DNA of 64,000 nucleotides from Ignatzschineria larvae DSM 13226 (GCF_038500265.1 NZ_CP150637.1:831501-895500); one strand, 5' to 3'; shown: positions 8,377 to 17,694, counted from the first letter of the stretch. Program-made: numbers and translations. The notes: generated by a model not told the origin, from the sequence alone.

Positions 8377-10326
8377 ATGGAAACTGAATTAATCAAAGCA
8401 CTCAATGGCGTTTTAAAAGCATTTCCTCAATTTTGGGATGGGGAGAAGTTACACCGTTCTTTAGTGATTGATGCGATTAATCAAAAGGAACCAGCTCTGA
8501 TCAAAGCACTCATTAATAATGACAAGATCAAAGAGAATTACAGCAGTGAGATCGAGGGAGTTTTACTCTTTGATTTTGAGAAGCTTATAAACCTCTTGAA
8601 ATATAAAGAGTTTTGGTACGACAGTTTTACTAAATACCGCAATACCATTGGTTTAACGAGTGAAGGGAAATATCTTAACTACAATAGCGATGTCGTTTTA
8701 GATTTTCCTTTTAAAGATTGCGTACTTGAAGGTGGCATGACCAAAGAGGATCAAGGTAAAGATGAGATCTATTACAATGAAGTGATTGCCCGCGATGAAA
8801 TTGATCGTCTTTTTGCTCCCAAAGTGCTTACCAAGACAAAGCGCTATACCAAAGAGGGCATTGAAGAGAATATTACTGATTTTAGCGATGAAGATAACCT
8901 GATCATTAAAGGCAATAATCTCATTGCACTTCACTCTTTAAAAGAGCGCTATGCCGGCAAAGTCAAACTTATCTATATTGATCCACCTTATAATACTGGG
9001 AATGATAGCTTTAAATATAATGATCGTTTTAATCGTTCTACGTGGCTGACTTTCATGAAAAATCGCCTTGAAGTTGCGAGAGATTTGTTAAGTGATGATG
9101 GGGTGATTTTTGTTCATATTGGTGATGATGAAGTTCATTATTTGAAGATTTTGATGGATTCTATTTTTGATGAAGAAAAATTTATAGCTACAATTCCAAG
9201 AAAAACAAGAAATGGAAAATCTGATGTACCTTATAAATTATCACAAGATTATGATTGGCTATTAACATATACCAAATCTTCGGATACGAAAAAATCGCTA
9301 TTCAAAAGAACGATTGAACGAAAATATTATGAATCGCCTGATTTTCCAAACGATAAATGGCGCTTATCTGATTTAACAACGCAGAGAACAATAGTAGAGC
9401 GACCAAAATCTGATTTTACATTAGTAAATCCTAAGAATCAGGAGGAATATCCTGTTAATCCTAATAGATCTTGGGCTATTACAATTGATACTGTTCAATC
9501 GTATTTAGAAAAAAATAAAATTGTATTTCCAGGAGATTATGATTTTCTGAATATTAAGATTCCAGCAATGAGAACTTTCTTATCTGAAGAAATAGAACTG
9601 AAAGGAGAGGATTTTAATAAGGCATATGTATCTAGCGAGTTTTTGAATAAGACAATGGATGACTTTTTAAATAATCTTACCAATAGAAAAGGCAATGATG
9701 AATTAGTAGGATTATTTAATAATAAAGACTTTTCTTATCCGAAACCGGAAGCATTAATTGAAAAAATATTAGAATACTGCACTGTAAAAACAGACCTTAT
9801 TTTAGACTTCCACTTAGGCAGTGGAACAACAGCGGCAGTCGCGCATAAAATGGGGCGTAGATATATTGGTATTGAGCAGATGGATTATATCAATGAGATT
9901 ACCGTACCAAGATTACAAAAAGTGATTGAAGGTGAACAAGGTGGAATTTCTAAAGATGTTGAGTGGCAAGGTGGTGGAAGTTTTGTCTATGTGGAATTGA
10001 TGGAGCTTAATTATCGCTTTATCCATGAAATTGAAAAGGCGCAGGATTATGAAGCATTAACGTCAATTCTTGAAGAAATGAAAGTCAATGCACATCTTAA
10101 CTATCATGCTGATCTCAATAAGGTATTAAAAACTGCTTATGAAATGGATGGAATGCCAAGAAAAGTAAGCTTTGATGAATTAGAGCTTCATGAACAGAAA
10201 AAGCTATTGATTGAATTACTCGATAAGAATCAGTTATATGTAAGCCTTTCTGAAATCAATGATAAAACATTGTATATTTCAGAAACAGATAAAGCCTTTA
10301 ATCGTAGTTTTTATGAGAAGGATTAA
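8377..10326 (+). CDS. mod: Type III restriction-modification methyltransferase (Mod)
   Basis: N6-adenine methyltransferase and specificity subunit of a type III system. The catalytic motif IV DPPYNTGNDSFKYNDRF is near residue 206 and precedes the AdoMet motif I region (LDFHLGSGTTAAVAHKMG) near residue 475, the beta-class order typical of Mod proteins. The region between, about residues 255-450, is the target-recognition domain; it is visibly more AT-rich and richer in AGA and ATA codons than the flanks. Length, 649 residues, is normal. The res gene follows after 2 bases. No simple-sequence repeat of the kind that makes some mod genes phase-variable is visible. Confidence 0.93.
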   Translation: METELIKALNGVLKAFPQFWDGEKLHRSLVIDAINQKEPALIKALINNDKIKENYSSEIEGVLLFDFEKLINLLKYKEFWYDSFTKYRNTIGLTSEGKYLNYNSDVVLDFPFKDCVLEGGMTKEDQGKDEIYYNEVIARDEIDRLFAPKVLTKTKRYTKEGIEENITDFSDEDNLIIKGNNLIALHSLKERYAGKVKLIYIDPPYNTGNDSFKYNDRFNRSTWLTFMKNRLEVARDLLSDDGVIFVHIGDDEVHYLKILMDSIFDEEKFIATIPRKTRNGKSDVPYKLSQDYDWLLTYTKSSDTKKSLFKRTIERKYYESPDFPNDKWRLSDLTTQRTIVERPKSDFTLVNPKNQEEYPVNPNRSWAITIDTVQSYLEKNKIVFPGDYDFLNIKIPAMRTFLSEEIELKGEDFNKAYVSSEFLNKTMDDFLNNLTNRKGNDELVGLFNNKDFSYPKPEALIEKILEYCTVKTDLILDFHLGSGTTAAVAHKMGRRYIGIEQMDYINEITVPRLQKVIEGEQGGISKDVEWQGGGSFVYVELMELNYRFIHEIEKAQDYEALTSILEEMKVNAHLNYHADLNKVLKTAYEMDGMPRKVSFDELELHEQKKLLIELLDKNQLYVSLSEINDKTLYISETDKAFNRSFYEKD

Positions 10327-10328
10327 TC

Positions 10329-12959
10329 ATGGCAAAGAAACCAATCAATAAGGATCTACTATTTAACCAGTTTAAAGAGTTTGACCGTTTAGGGTTATTT
10401 TCTGAAAACTACGAAGTCCCTAATTATGTTAAGGATAATTTAAAAGACCAATTACGCCCTTATCAGGATGAAGCATTGCGTTATTTGCATTATGCCCAAA
10501 ATAATCCAGAAGCGGATGTTCGTTATAAGCATCTTCTTTTTAATATGGCAACAGGTGCGGGTAAAACAATGGTAATGGCGGGCGCTATTCTTTATATGTT
10601 TAAAGAATATGGCTATCAAAACTTTATCTTCTTTGTTCATACCGATGCGATTATTCAAAAGACTAAAGAGAATCTCTTAAATCCGTTATCTTCTAAATAT
10701 TTATTCAGCCAAGATATCGAGATTGAAGGTGAAAAAATCACGATTGAGCCGGTAGAAACATTTCCGGCAGTTCCCAATGACAATACGATTTATTTAAAGC
10801 TCTCCACGATTCATAAAATTCATGATGAATTGAATAATCCCAAAGAGAACAGTATTACCTTTGATGAATTAAAAGAACAGCGATTAGTGTTATTAGGGGA
10901 TGAGGCGCACCACTTCAATGCTGAAACGAAAGCCAAAGGAAAAGCCAAAAATAGCAAAGAGTATGAGGAGCTGACATGGGAAAGAACTATTGATTCTATT
11001 CTTGCTTTACAGCCTAAAAACCGATTATTGGAATTTACAGCTACCATTAATTTAGAGAATAGAGAGATCTATCAGAAATATAAAGATAAGATCGTTTATC
11101 AGTATGATCTTAAACAATTTATGATGGATGGTTATTCTAAAAAGGTAATGCTATTAGAAGCAAACCAAGAAGATAACGAGAAAATGTTAGATGCGGTGTT
11201 GTTGAGCCAATACCGTAAGATGGTTGCATTCGATCATGGTATTAGAGAATTTAAACCGATTATTTTGTTTAAATCTAATCAGATTGCTGTCTCTAAGGCA
11301 AAACAAGATGACTTTATTCAAATGATTGAATCTTTAACGCCGGATAAAGTTAAAGAGCATTTAACACAGAAGAGAATGCAACTAAGCTCTTCTACTAGTA
11401 TTTGGCATAAAGTAATAGATCGTTATCTACAAAGTGATTTGATCCCTGTTGTTGGGGGAATTATCGATGATTTTAATGAGATGAATCTGTTAAATGTCAA
11501 TAAGAGTGATCTGCTAGAAGAATACCCTGTTTTATTAAATACGTTAGAAGAGATTGATAATCCTATTCGCGCTATTTTTGCGGTTGCGAAAGTGAACGAA
11601 GGTTGGGATGTCTTGAACCTTTATGATATTGTCAGAATCAGTGAAAAAGCCTCTAATACGAAAAATGGAACAGATAGCGAAGCGCAATTGATTGGACGAG
11701 GTGCGCGATATTATCCATTTACTTATCAAGGTGAGCAGAGCTACACCCGCCGTTTTGATACGAGTGTGAGTGATTTAGCGATTTTAGAACAGCTTCATTA
11801 CCATACGATCAATGAGCCGTCATATATTAAAACATTGCATAATTCGCTAGATAATGCGGATATCGTAGCGCATCTCGATGGCTTGGGGAAAGTTGAACAT
11901 GCGAAATTGAAAGAAGAGTTTAAAAAATCAAAAATCTATCAAACAGGTGAACTTTTTTATAATGAAGTCATCGATATAGATAACAGTGCTAGAAATTGGG
12001 ATTCCTACTCTTTAGAAAAACATTTTGAAGTGAGTTATAAGACGGCTCAAGAGATTTCATTAGATCACATTGAAGATGAAGCAGAAAATGAAGATAAGTT
12101 GACTCATACTGAAGCACTGCAATTGGATCAGCGATATTTTTATAAAGCACTACAGAAGATTAATTTCTTCACCTTTGAAAACTTACAAACATACTTCCCG
12201 ATGCTTGAGAGTATGCGGGAATTTATTACGAGTACCGATTATTTAGGTAATTTAACGATCAATGTAAAATTGCCTCTTAAGGTTTCCCTTGCAGATTTAC
12301 CGGCAAGAGAGAAGCTGCAACTATTAGAGACGGTCTTAGTAAGAATCGCGGATAATATTCGCCGTAACTTTAATAAAGTCATCGGGACTTATCGCTTTAC
12401 CAGTAAGCCATTAAAAGACTTTGTGAAGGATTACAGTACATTTATTGATATGAATCCTGCAACCTATGCTAATCAGAAGATTGAAGCAAAATCCACGATA
12501 GGCAAAAAATGGTATGTATTTGATCAGGCTATTTTAAACCAGTTAGAACATAAACTAGTCGCCTTGATAGATCAGTTTATTCGCAAGCTGAAAGATAAAT
12601 ATGGTGATATTTATCTTATCCGTAATGATGAGCAATCATCTGATTTTAAATTGAGAGAATTTAACGGCGTGAGAGGTTTTATGCCTGATTTCATCTTAAT
12701 TATGACGGGTATTGAGGATAATGCTTATTATCAAGTATTTTTAGAGCCTAAAGGGGATGACCGCTTACTAGATGATGCTTGGAAAGAGAGAATGCTAGAA
12801 ACGATTAATCGTAAAGATCTCATCATCTTAGATGAAAATGAGGATGTAAGATTAGTCGGTATTCGATTCTTTGCAGAGAGCAAGCGTGATGAGTTTATTA
12901 AGGATTTTGAAGCTAAACTCTACGATGGGAAACCATTAGAAGATATATCGCTGATTTAA
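10329..12959 (+). CDS. res: Type III restriction enzyme helicase-nuclease (Res)
   Basis: Translocating endonuclease subunit that pairs with Mod. Walker A NMATGAGKTMVMAG is near residue 75, the DEAH box is GDEAHHFN near residue 192, FTATINLEN is motif III, and the SF2 motifs NEGWDVLNLYDIVRISE and AQLIGRGARYYPF lie between about 425 and 470. A C-terminal PD-(D/E)XK-like nuclease region shows MPDFILIM followed by VFLEPKGDD. At 876 residues it appears intact. Its start overlaps the mod ribosome-site context (AAGGATTAATC before ATG), so the two genes form one transcription unit. Confidence 0.93.
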   Translation: MAKKPINKDLLFNQFKEFDRLGLFSENYEVPNYVKDNLKDQLRPYQDEALRYLHYAQNNPEADVRYKHLLFNMATGAGKTMVMAGAILYMFKEYGYQNFIFFVHTDAIIQKTKENLLNPLSSKYLFSQDIEIEGEKITIEPVETFPAVPNDNTIYLKLSTIHKIHDELNNPKENSITFDELKEQRLVLLGDEAHHFNAETKAKGKAKNSKEYEELTWERTIDSILALQPKNRLLEFTATINLENREIYQKYKDKIVYQYDLKQFMMDGYSKKVMLLEANQEDNEKMLDAVLLSQYRKMVAFDHGIREFKPIILFKSNQIAVSKAKQDDFIQMIESLTPDKVKEHLTQKRMQLSSSTSIWHKVIDRYLQSDLIPVVGGIIDDFNEMNLLNVNKSDLLEEYPVLLNTLEEIDNPIRAIFAVAKVNEGWDVLNLYDIVRISEKASNTKNGTDSEAQLIGRGARYYPFTYQGEQSYTRRFDTSVSDLAILEQLHYHTINEPSYIKTLHNSLDNADIVAHLDGLGKVEHAKLKEEFKKSKIYQTGELFYNEVIDIDNSARNWDSYSLEKHFEVSYKTAQEISLDHIEDEAENEDKLTHTEALQLDQRYFYKALQKINFFTFENLQTYFPMLESMREFITSTDYLGNLTINVKLPLKVSLADLPAREKLQLLETVLVRIADNIRRNFNKVIGTYRFTSKPLKDFVKDYSTFIDMNPATYANQKIEAKSTIGKKWYVFDQAILNQLEHKLVALIDQFIRKLKDKYGDIYLIRNDEQSSDFKLREFNGVRGFMPDFILIMTGIEDNAYYQVFLEPKGDDRLLDDAWKERMLETINRKDLIILDENEDVRLVGIRFFAESKRDEFIKDFEAKLYDGKPLEDISLI

Positions 12960-13053
12960 GGTTAAGTTATACTCATCATCAAAATCAAAAATCCTGCCAA
13001 TATTTCCCAATTGTAGGCAGGGATTCGTTAGAATGGATCTTTAACCTTACTAT

Positions 13054-13057
13054 GTTG
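13054..13057. repeat. Left target-site duplication GTTG of the IS3-family element
   Basis: GTTG at 13054-13057 is repeated at 14258-14261, directly outside both ends of the element. A 4-bp duplication fits the IS407 group of IS3. Confidence 0.85.
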
Positions 13058-13111
13058 TGTAATCCTCCCCTTTTTAGGGCTATTTAAAAGTAGAAGGTTT
13101 CTCTTGGTTTA

Positions 13112-13966
13112 TTAAAGTTGACACGGTGGCACAGATCCAATGGCTGAATGGGGTCTTTCATTATTATAACTCCATAGCCATTTAGTGGAGTAAATTTGTG
13201 CTTCATTGATTGTTCCAAACAGATAATTCGATAGTAACTCCTCTCTTACGGTGCGGTTAAATCGCTCAATATAAGCATTTTGTGTGGGTTTCCCCGGTTG
13301 AGTATAGATCAGAGTGATCTTCTTTGAATTAGCCCAATCAATTAATTTCTGGCTAATATATTCAGGGCCATTATCACATCGAATCGCTGCAGGCTTTCCT
13401 CTCCATTCAATAATTCTCTCTAAGGAGCGAATCACTTTTTCTGTCGGTAAACTAAAATCAATATCCACGCAAAGACCTTCTCGATTATAATCATCAATCA
13501 CATTAAAAGTTCGGAAATAACGTCCATTTTGCAAGCTGTCAGACATAAAATCCATCGACCATATTTGATTAATATCTGTCGCTAATCCCAATGCTTCGGG
13601 GCAATTTCTGATGATTCGTTTTTTAGGTTTAATTCTGAGATTAAGCTCTAATTCCCGATAAACTCTTAAAACTCGTTTATGATTCCATCGGAACTTTTGA
13701 ATATTTCTCAAATAATCAAAACATAAACCAAAACCCCAACGCTTATGAGCTTTAGTTAACTTCAGTAACCAAGTTTCAATGAGTCTGTTTTCGGAAGAGG
13801 CTTTGGCCTGATAGTGAAAAGCCGTTTTGCTAATCCCAAATATCTCACAAACCAAACGAATGGAGATATCTTGAGTCTTTAAAACAGCTTTAGCCATCTC
13901 TTTTCGTTGAGATGGCTTTACCACTTTCCCTCTAAAGCTTCTTGGCGGATACGGGACTTTAAACAT
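13112..13966 (-). CDS. IS3-family transposase OrfB (DDE integrase domain)
   Basis: Catalytic part of the transposase. An N-terminal HTH_21-like region (KTQDISIRLVCEIFGISKT) precedes the rve integrase core with the DDE triad in WSMDFMSD, IRCDNGPEY and IERFNRTVREE. The ORF, 284 residues, overlaps the end of OrfA. Its own frame meets a TGA two codons before the ATG at 13966, so it is probably made as an OrfAB fusion through the slippery TTTAAAG on the minus strand (plus-strand positions 13957-13963). Confidence 0.93.
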   Translation of the reverse strand: MFKVPYPPRSFRGKVVKPSQRKEMAKAVLKTQDISIRLVCEIFGISKTAFHYQAKASSENRLIETWLLKLTKAHKRWGFGLCFDYLRNIQKFRWNHKRVLRVYRELELNLRIKPKKRIIRNCPEALGLATDINQIWSMDFMSDSLQNGRYFRTFNVIDDYNREGLCVDIDFSLPTEKVIRSLERIIEWRGKPAAIRCDNGPEYISQKLIDWANSKKITLIYTQPGKPTQNAYIERFNRTVREELLSNYLFGTINEAQIYSTKWLWSYNNERPHSAIGSVPPCQL

Positions 13967-14184
13967 TCTTCAGCATACATTTTTTTGAGCCTTGCATTCT
14001 CAGCTTCTAGCTCTTTTAAGCGAGTAATCATCGAGGCATCCATACCACCATATTTTGAACGCCACTTATAAAATGTCGCCGAACTAATCCCATGCTCTCG
14101 ACATAAATCGGTCACTTTCACGCCTGATTCATTCTGCTTTAAGATTGACATGATTTGTGTGTCTGTGAATTTTGATTTTTTCAT
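13918..14184 (-). CDS. IS3-family transposase OrfA (HTH_Tnp_1)
   Basis: 88-residue DNA-binding subunit with a helix-turn-helix (VKTDLC-type region: VTDLCREHGISSATFYKWRS) and a following leucine-zipper-like helix (ITRLKELEAENARLKKMY). Such OrfA proteins bind the terminal inverted repeats and are fused to OrfB by -1 frameshifting. Full length for the group. Confidence 0.93.
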   Translation of the reverse strand: MKKSKFTDTQIMSILKQNESGVKVTDLCREHGISSATFYKWRSKYGGMDASMITRLKELEAENARLKKMYAEECLKSRIRQEALEGKW

Positions 14185-14257
14185 AGTTAATTTCTCCTAA
14201 GTAAATAATACGAGAAAATTCTACTTATAGTCGGTATTATTTTTAGGGAGGATTACA

Positions 14258-14261
14258 GTTG
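14258..14261. repeat. Right target-site duplication GTTG of the IS3-family element
   Basis: Right-hand copy of the 4-bp duplication; see the copy at 13054-13057. Confidence 0.85.
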
Positions 14262-14291
14262 CAATTCATTTAATGAATAGAGGAGTGAGCT

Positions 14292-14873
14292 ATGCACGAA
14301 CATCACGAACACGATCACCACAGCCACGAAGATCATCCAAGAGTGTTGGTTTTAGTGGATGTACAAGAGAAACTTTTGAGAGTGATGAATAAGCAAGAAC
14401 AACTACTACGGAATTTAACGATTCTAGTGGAAGGGGCCATTGCACTTGAGATACCGATTATTTGGCTTGAGCAATATCCTCGTGGACTGGGTCGAACAGT
14501 GCCGGAGCTTAAAGCGCTATTAGAAGAGAAAGGTATTGAACCCATTGATAAAATGAGCTTTAGTGGCTGTAAAACAGAAGCGATGCAACAAGCATTAGCG
14601 CCATATACCGCAGAACATTGCCATTTTATTGTGGCGGGTATTGAAGCGCATATCTGTGTCTATCAGACGGTACAGGATCTTTTAGCGGAGGATCTTGCTG
14701 TTGAAGTGGTTGCAGATGCGGTAGGTTCGCGCGTGGAAGAGAGCGTAGAAATTGCGCTGAATAAGATGATGCAATTAGGCGCTGATTTAACGAGTGTTGA
14801 GATGTGTCTATTTGAGCTTTTGGGGAGTGCTGAACATCCACAATTTAAGACAATTAGTAAATTGATTAAGTAG
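14292..14873 (+). CDS. Isochorismatase-family cysteine hydrolase with His-rich N-terminus
   Basis: Member of the isochorismatase-like hydrolases (YcaC/ISOC1 side). The Asp-Lys-Cys triad appears as LVDVQEK, the Lys of PIDKMSFSG and the Cys of EAHICVYQT. The substrate is unknown. The first 15 residues are strikingly rich in His and acidic residues (MHEHHEHDHHSHEDH), a likely metal-binding extension not needed for catalysis. GAGGAG lies 6 bases before the ATG. The IS element ends only 34 bases upstream, so the native promoter has probably been displaced and the gene may depend on the IS or on nothing at all. Confidence 0.85.
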   Translation: MHEHHEHDHHSHEDHPRVLVLVDVQEKLLRVMNKQEQLLRNLTILVEGAIALEIPIIWLEQYPRGLGRTVPELKALLEEKGIEPIDKMSFSGCKTEAMQQALAPYTAEHCHFIVAGIEAHICVYQTVQDLLAEDLAVEVVADAVGSRVEESVEIALNKMMQLGADLTSVEMCLFELLGSAEHPQFKTISKLIK

Positions 14874-15315
14874 CTAATTCATCAACGAATCGATTCATCA
14901 ATGAATTAAGTAGTGATCGATAATGGCTTGAAATAACGTGCGTATTGATCATAATTTACAAAATTTATTGTAAAAATAGATCCTGATAAGATCCATAAGT
15001 GCAGAGTATAGGCTTAGGGATCTAATCGGGATTTTTTCTTATATCGTTGCCTATAGATAAGAGATAATTTCAGTCATTGCTTGGCATTTATCAGTGAGGA
15101 TTGAGCATTGAGTTTTTGAAAAATATTCAGATGAAATTTCCAGATAAAATTTCTAATTGACTCTTGAAAATAAACTTAATAAAAATCCGAGATAAGGTAG
15201 AATCACAAATGATTTAAACAATAATATGTGCAATATTATTGATGATTTTTCTAATAAAATTCTTATCAGAAACTAAACTATTGATTACCACTCTTCTCAG
15301 TCGAGGGCTATTGAG
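14874..15315. other. Intergenic region before the SLC13 gene
   Basis: No gene is visible. A weak hairpin of ATCCTGAT near 14981 with ATCGGGAT near 15026 followed by a T run could terminate the upstream gene. TTGACT near 15159 with a poor TAAAAA 17 bases later is the best promoter-like pair. Confidence in both is low. Confidence 0.35.
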
Positions 15316-17148
15316 ATGAATTATGAATTGATGATTGTATTAGCATTGCTATTTATGGCAGTTGTGGCTTTTATGCTCAATAAGCCACGAATGGATGTGG
15401 TTGCAGTTTGTGCGTTATTAGCTTTGCCATTGACCGGCAGTGTGACATTAGATCAGGCACTTGCCGGCTTTAGTGACAGCAGTGTGATTGTGGTAGCCGT
15501 CTTTTTCGTGATTGGTGATGGTTTGGTGCGGACCGGCATTGCATTTCGGGTTGGCGATTGGTTGGTTAAACAATCTAAAAATAGTGAGACAAGGCTCATT
15601 TTACTCCTAATGCTCTCTGTCGCATTTTTGGGCTCTGTGATGAGTTCAACGGGCATTGTGGCGATTTTCATTCCGATTCTATTAAGTGTTGCTACGAAGA
15701 TGAAAGCAGATACCCGGCGTTTGATGATGCCTTTGAGCTTTGCCGGTCTGATTAGTGGGATGTTAACGCTCGTGGCGACACCGCCGAATCTTGTGGTTTC
15801 AGGGCAGTTACAATTAGCGGGGCACGCACCTTTTCAATTCTTCTCATTTACACCGATCGGACTGATTGTATTAGTAGTGGGCATTATCTATATGCTCTTT
15901 GCTCGTCGATTATTGGGGAAAAAGAGCAGTGATACGGCAACAACAGGGCATACTCGCATTAATTTCGATGATTTAGCGACAGAATATGGGCTCAAAGGAC
16001 GCAATTATCGGGCGCAAGTGGGGAAAGGCTCGCCCATGATTGGTAAACGGCTATCAGAGATGCATCTGCGGGAAGAGCACGGCGCGAATATTATCGCCGT
16101 AGAACGTCGTTTAAATCGTCTTCGCAATGTAGTGCTCGATGCCGTTCCTGACCGGGTTATTCAAGAGAATGATGTGCTCTTATTTGATTTCTTCTATCCT
16201 GAGCAGGTGAACCTTTTCTTGCAGAAATTCAATTTGGTTTCTCTACCATTGATGAGTAGCTACTTTAATGAGCATTCCCGAGAGATCGGTATGGTTGAGG
16301 TGACTATTCATCCGGATTCTAAATTGATTGATAAAACCGTTTTAGAGAGTGCTTTCCGTTCCCAATATGGTCTTAATGTGATGGGAATTAAGCGGCAAGG
16401 GGAAGTGCTAGAGAATGAGCTTGTGAATGAGAAGCTCAAACGGGGAGATACCCTATTAGTAGTCGGGATGTGGCGTGCGATTCGGCAATTACAGACGATG
16501 AAAAATGACTTCGTTGTATTAACTATTCCGGCAGAGATTGATGAAGTTGCGCCGGCAATGGAGAAAGCACCGTATGCAATTATTGCGCTCTTGATTACGG
16601 TAGCCTTAATGATTTCAGGGGTTTTCCCGACAGTATTAGTAGCGATCTTCGGCGCACTCTTAATGGGTGCTTTTGGTTGTATTACGATGGATAGTGCTTA
16701 TAAGTCAATTCATTGGCAGAGCGTTATTTTGATTGTCGGGATGTTCCCCTTTGCCGTTGCGCTACAAAATACCGGCGGTGTTGACTTAGCTGTTCAATTT
16801 TTACTGGATATGAGTGGGGATGCAAGTCCACGCGTCCTATTAGCGATGCTTTTTGGCATTACGGCGGTTATTGGGCTTTTTGTCTCAAATACGGCAACGG
16901 CAGTTCTTTTAGCACCGATTGCAATTCAAACTGCTTCGGCATTAGGCGTTTCCCCTTATCCCTTTGCAATGGCAGTTGCGATCGCGGCTTCAGCAGCCTT
17001 TATGACCCCTGTTTCTTCCCCTGTAAATACTTTAGTCGTAGCGCCAGGACGTTATAGCTTTGGGGACTTTATCAAAATTGGGGTGCCATTTGTTTTCATT
17101 GTAATGGCAATTGCGGTCTTCTTTATTCCTATTTTATTCCCGCTATAG
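15316..17148 (+). CDS. SLC13/DASS-family transporter with two RCK_C (TrkA-C) domains
   Basis: Inner-membrane anion or dicarboxylate/sulfate carrier, 610 residues. The two membrane halves carry the family motifs SSTGIVAIFIPI and ATPPNLVVSG in the first and SNTATAVLLAPI with TPVSSPVNTLV in the second. Between them, about residues 215-395, lie two soluble TrkA-C-like modules (GSPMIGKRLSEMHLREEHG and VTIHPDSKLIDKTVLES), which bind small ligands in related proteins. The substrate is not evident. Monocistronic, followed immediately by a pair of long direct repeats. Confidence 0.85.
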   Translation: MNYELMIVLALLFMAVVAFMLNKPRMDVVAVCALLALPLTGSVTLDQALAGFSDSSVIVVAVFFVIGDGLVRTGIAFRVGDWLVKQSKNSETRLILLLMLSVAFLGSVMSSTGIVAIFIPILLSVATKMKADTRRLMMPLSFAGLISGMLTLVATPPNLVVSGQLQLAGHAPFQFFSFTPIGLIVLVVGIIYMLFARRLLGKKSSDTATTGHTRINFDDLATEYGLKGRNYRAQVGKGSPMIGKRLSEMHLREEHGANIIAVERRLNRLRNVVLDAVPDRVIQENDVLLFDFFYPEQVNLFLQKFNLVSLPLMSSYFNEHSREIGMVEVTIHPDSKLIDKTVLESAFRSQYGLNVMGIKRQGEVLENELVNEKLKRGDTLLVVGMWRAIRQLQTMKNDFVVLTIPAEIDEVAPAMEKAPYAIIALLITVALMISGVFPTVLVAIFGALLMGAFGCITMDSAYKSIHWQSVILIVGMFPFAVALQNTGGVDLAVQFLLDMSGDASPRVLLAMLFGITAVIGLFVSNTATAVLLAPIAIQTASALGVSPYPFAMAVAIAASAAFMTPVSSPVNTLVVAPGRYSFGDFIKIGVPFVFIVMAIAVFFIPILFPL

Positions 17149-17159
17149 TTGATTGTTAC

Positions 17160-17331
17160 AATGTTAAGAGATGAGTCAATCACTCACTTGCGGGCGCAGG
17201 GTTGATCTGGAATGGTAAGCATTCTATCCCGCCGGGAATCAGCTTTGATTGGGAATGATTCAGGGTAAGAAGGTAGGCGTATCGCCGGGGCGAATGATCT
17301 CGCTCTTGTCACAATCGCGCGCCGGCAGTTG
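17160..17331. repeat. 172-bp GC-rich direct repeat, copy 1
   Basis: Begins 12 bases after the SLC13 stop. It matches 17403-17574 without gaps, at a period of 243 bases, with about eight mismatches by my count. It contains small palindromic cores (CCCGCCGGG, GCGCGCCGGC) and no ORF worth calling. Its base composition is clearly more GC-rich than the surroundings. Confidence 0.85.
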
Positions 17332-17402
17332 TGGCATTTCAAGTTACGATAATAGGGAATGCTACTACTTCGTACTGACAGGCAATCAGTTCAGAGATCG
17401 TT

Positions 17403-17574
17403 AATGTTGAGAGATGAGTCAATCGCTCACTTGCGGACGTTGGATTGATCTGGAATGGTAAGCATTCGATCCCGCCGGGAATCAGCTTTGATTGGGAATG
17501 ATTCAGGGTAAGAAGGTAGGCGCATCGCCGGGGCGAATGATCTCGCTCTTGTCACAATCGCGCGCCGGCAGTTG
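17403..17574. repeat. 172-bp GC-rich direct repeat, copy 2
   Basis: Second copy, separated from copy 1 by 71 bases of unrelated sequence. The mismatches are clustered around CGGACGTTGGATTG (copy 2) against CGGGCGCAGGGTTG (copy 1). Function unknown: candidates are a duplicated structured RNA, a protein-binding array or a remnant mobile element. Confidence 0.85.
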
Positions 17575-17630
17575 GTGCTTCGTGTTGAGATAGTATTTTT
17601 GTGATCCCATTACTTTCACGTGGAAATGAA

Positions 17631-17656
17631 AAAAGGCCCCTATTAAGAGGCCTTTT
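17631..17656. terminator. Bidirectional intrinsic terminator
   Basis: AAAAGGCC (17631-17638), loop, GGCCTTTT (17649-17656) with A and T tracts on both sides. It lies 38 bases beyond the stop of the minus-strand permease gene and can also stop plus-strand transcription coming through the repeats. Confidence 0.8.
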
Positions 17657-17694
17657 GATGTTACTGCATCTGTTATTTAAACAGAATCCATCGA

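Larger units (their letters stand above)
13058..14257 (-). mobile_element. Complete IS3-family (IS407-like) insertion sequence
   Basis: A 1,200-bp element whose ends are TGTAATCCTCCCC at 13058 and its inverted counterpart ending GGGAGGATTACA at 14257; 12 bases match before the arms diverge. It is flanked by the 4-bp duplication GTTG and contains two overlapping transposase frames on the minus strand with a plausible -1 frameshift site. Intact ends, duplication and ORFs suggest recent insertion and possible activity. It landed between res and the isochorismatase-like gene, 31 bases before that gene's start. Confidence 0.93.

Noticed and set aside
8377-10326. Phase-variable repeat in mod
   Set aside because: No tandem tetra- or pentanucleotide tract was found in the gene or its upstream region.
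12990-13025. AATCCTGCC and GGCAGGGATT hairpin after res
   Set aside because: Long 17-base loop and no T run, so not called as an intrinsic terminator.
17160-17574. CRISPR array
   Set aside because: Only two long repeats with one spacer and no cas genes; the repeat is far too long for CRISPR.
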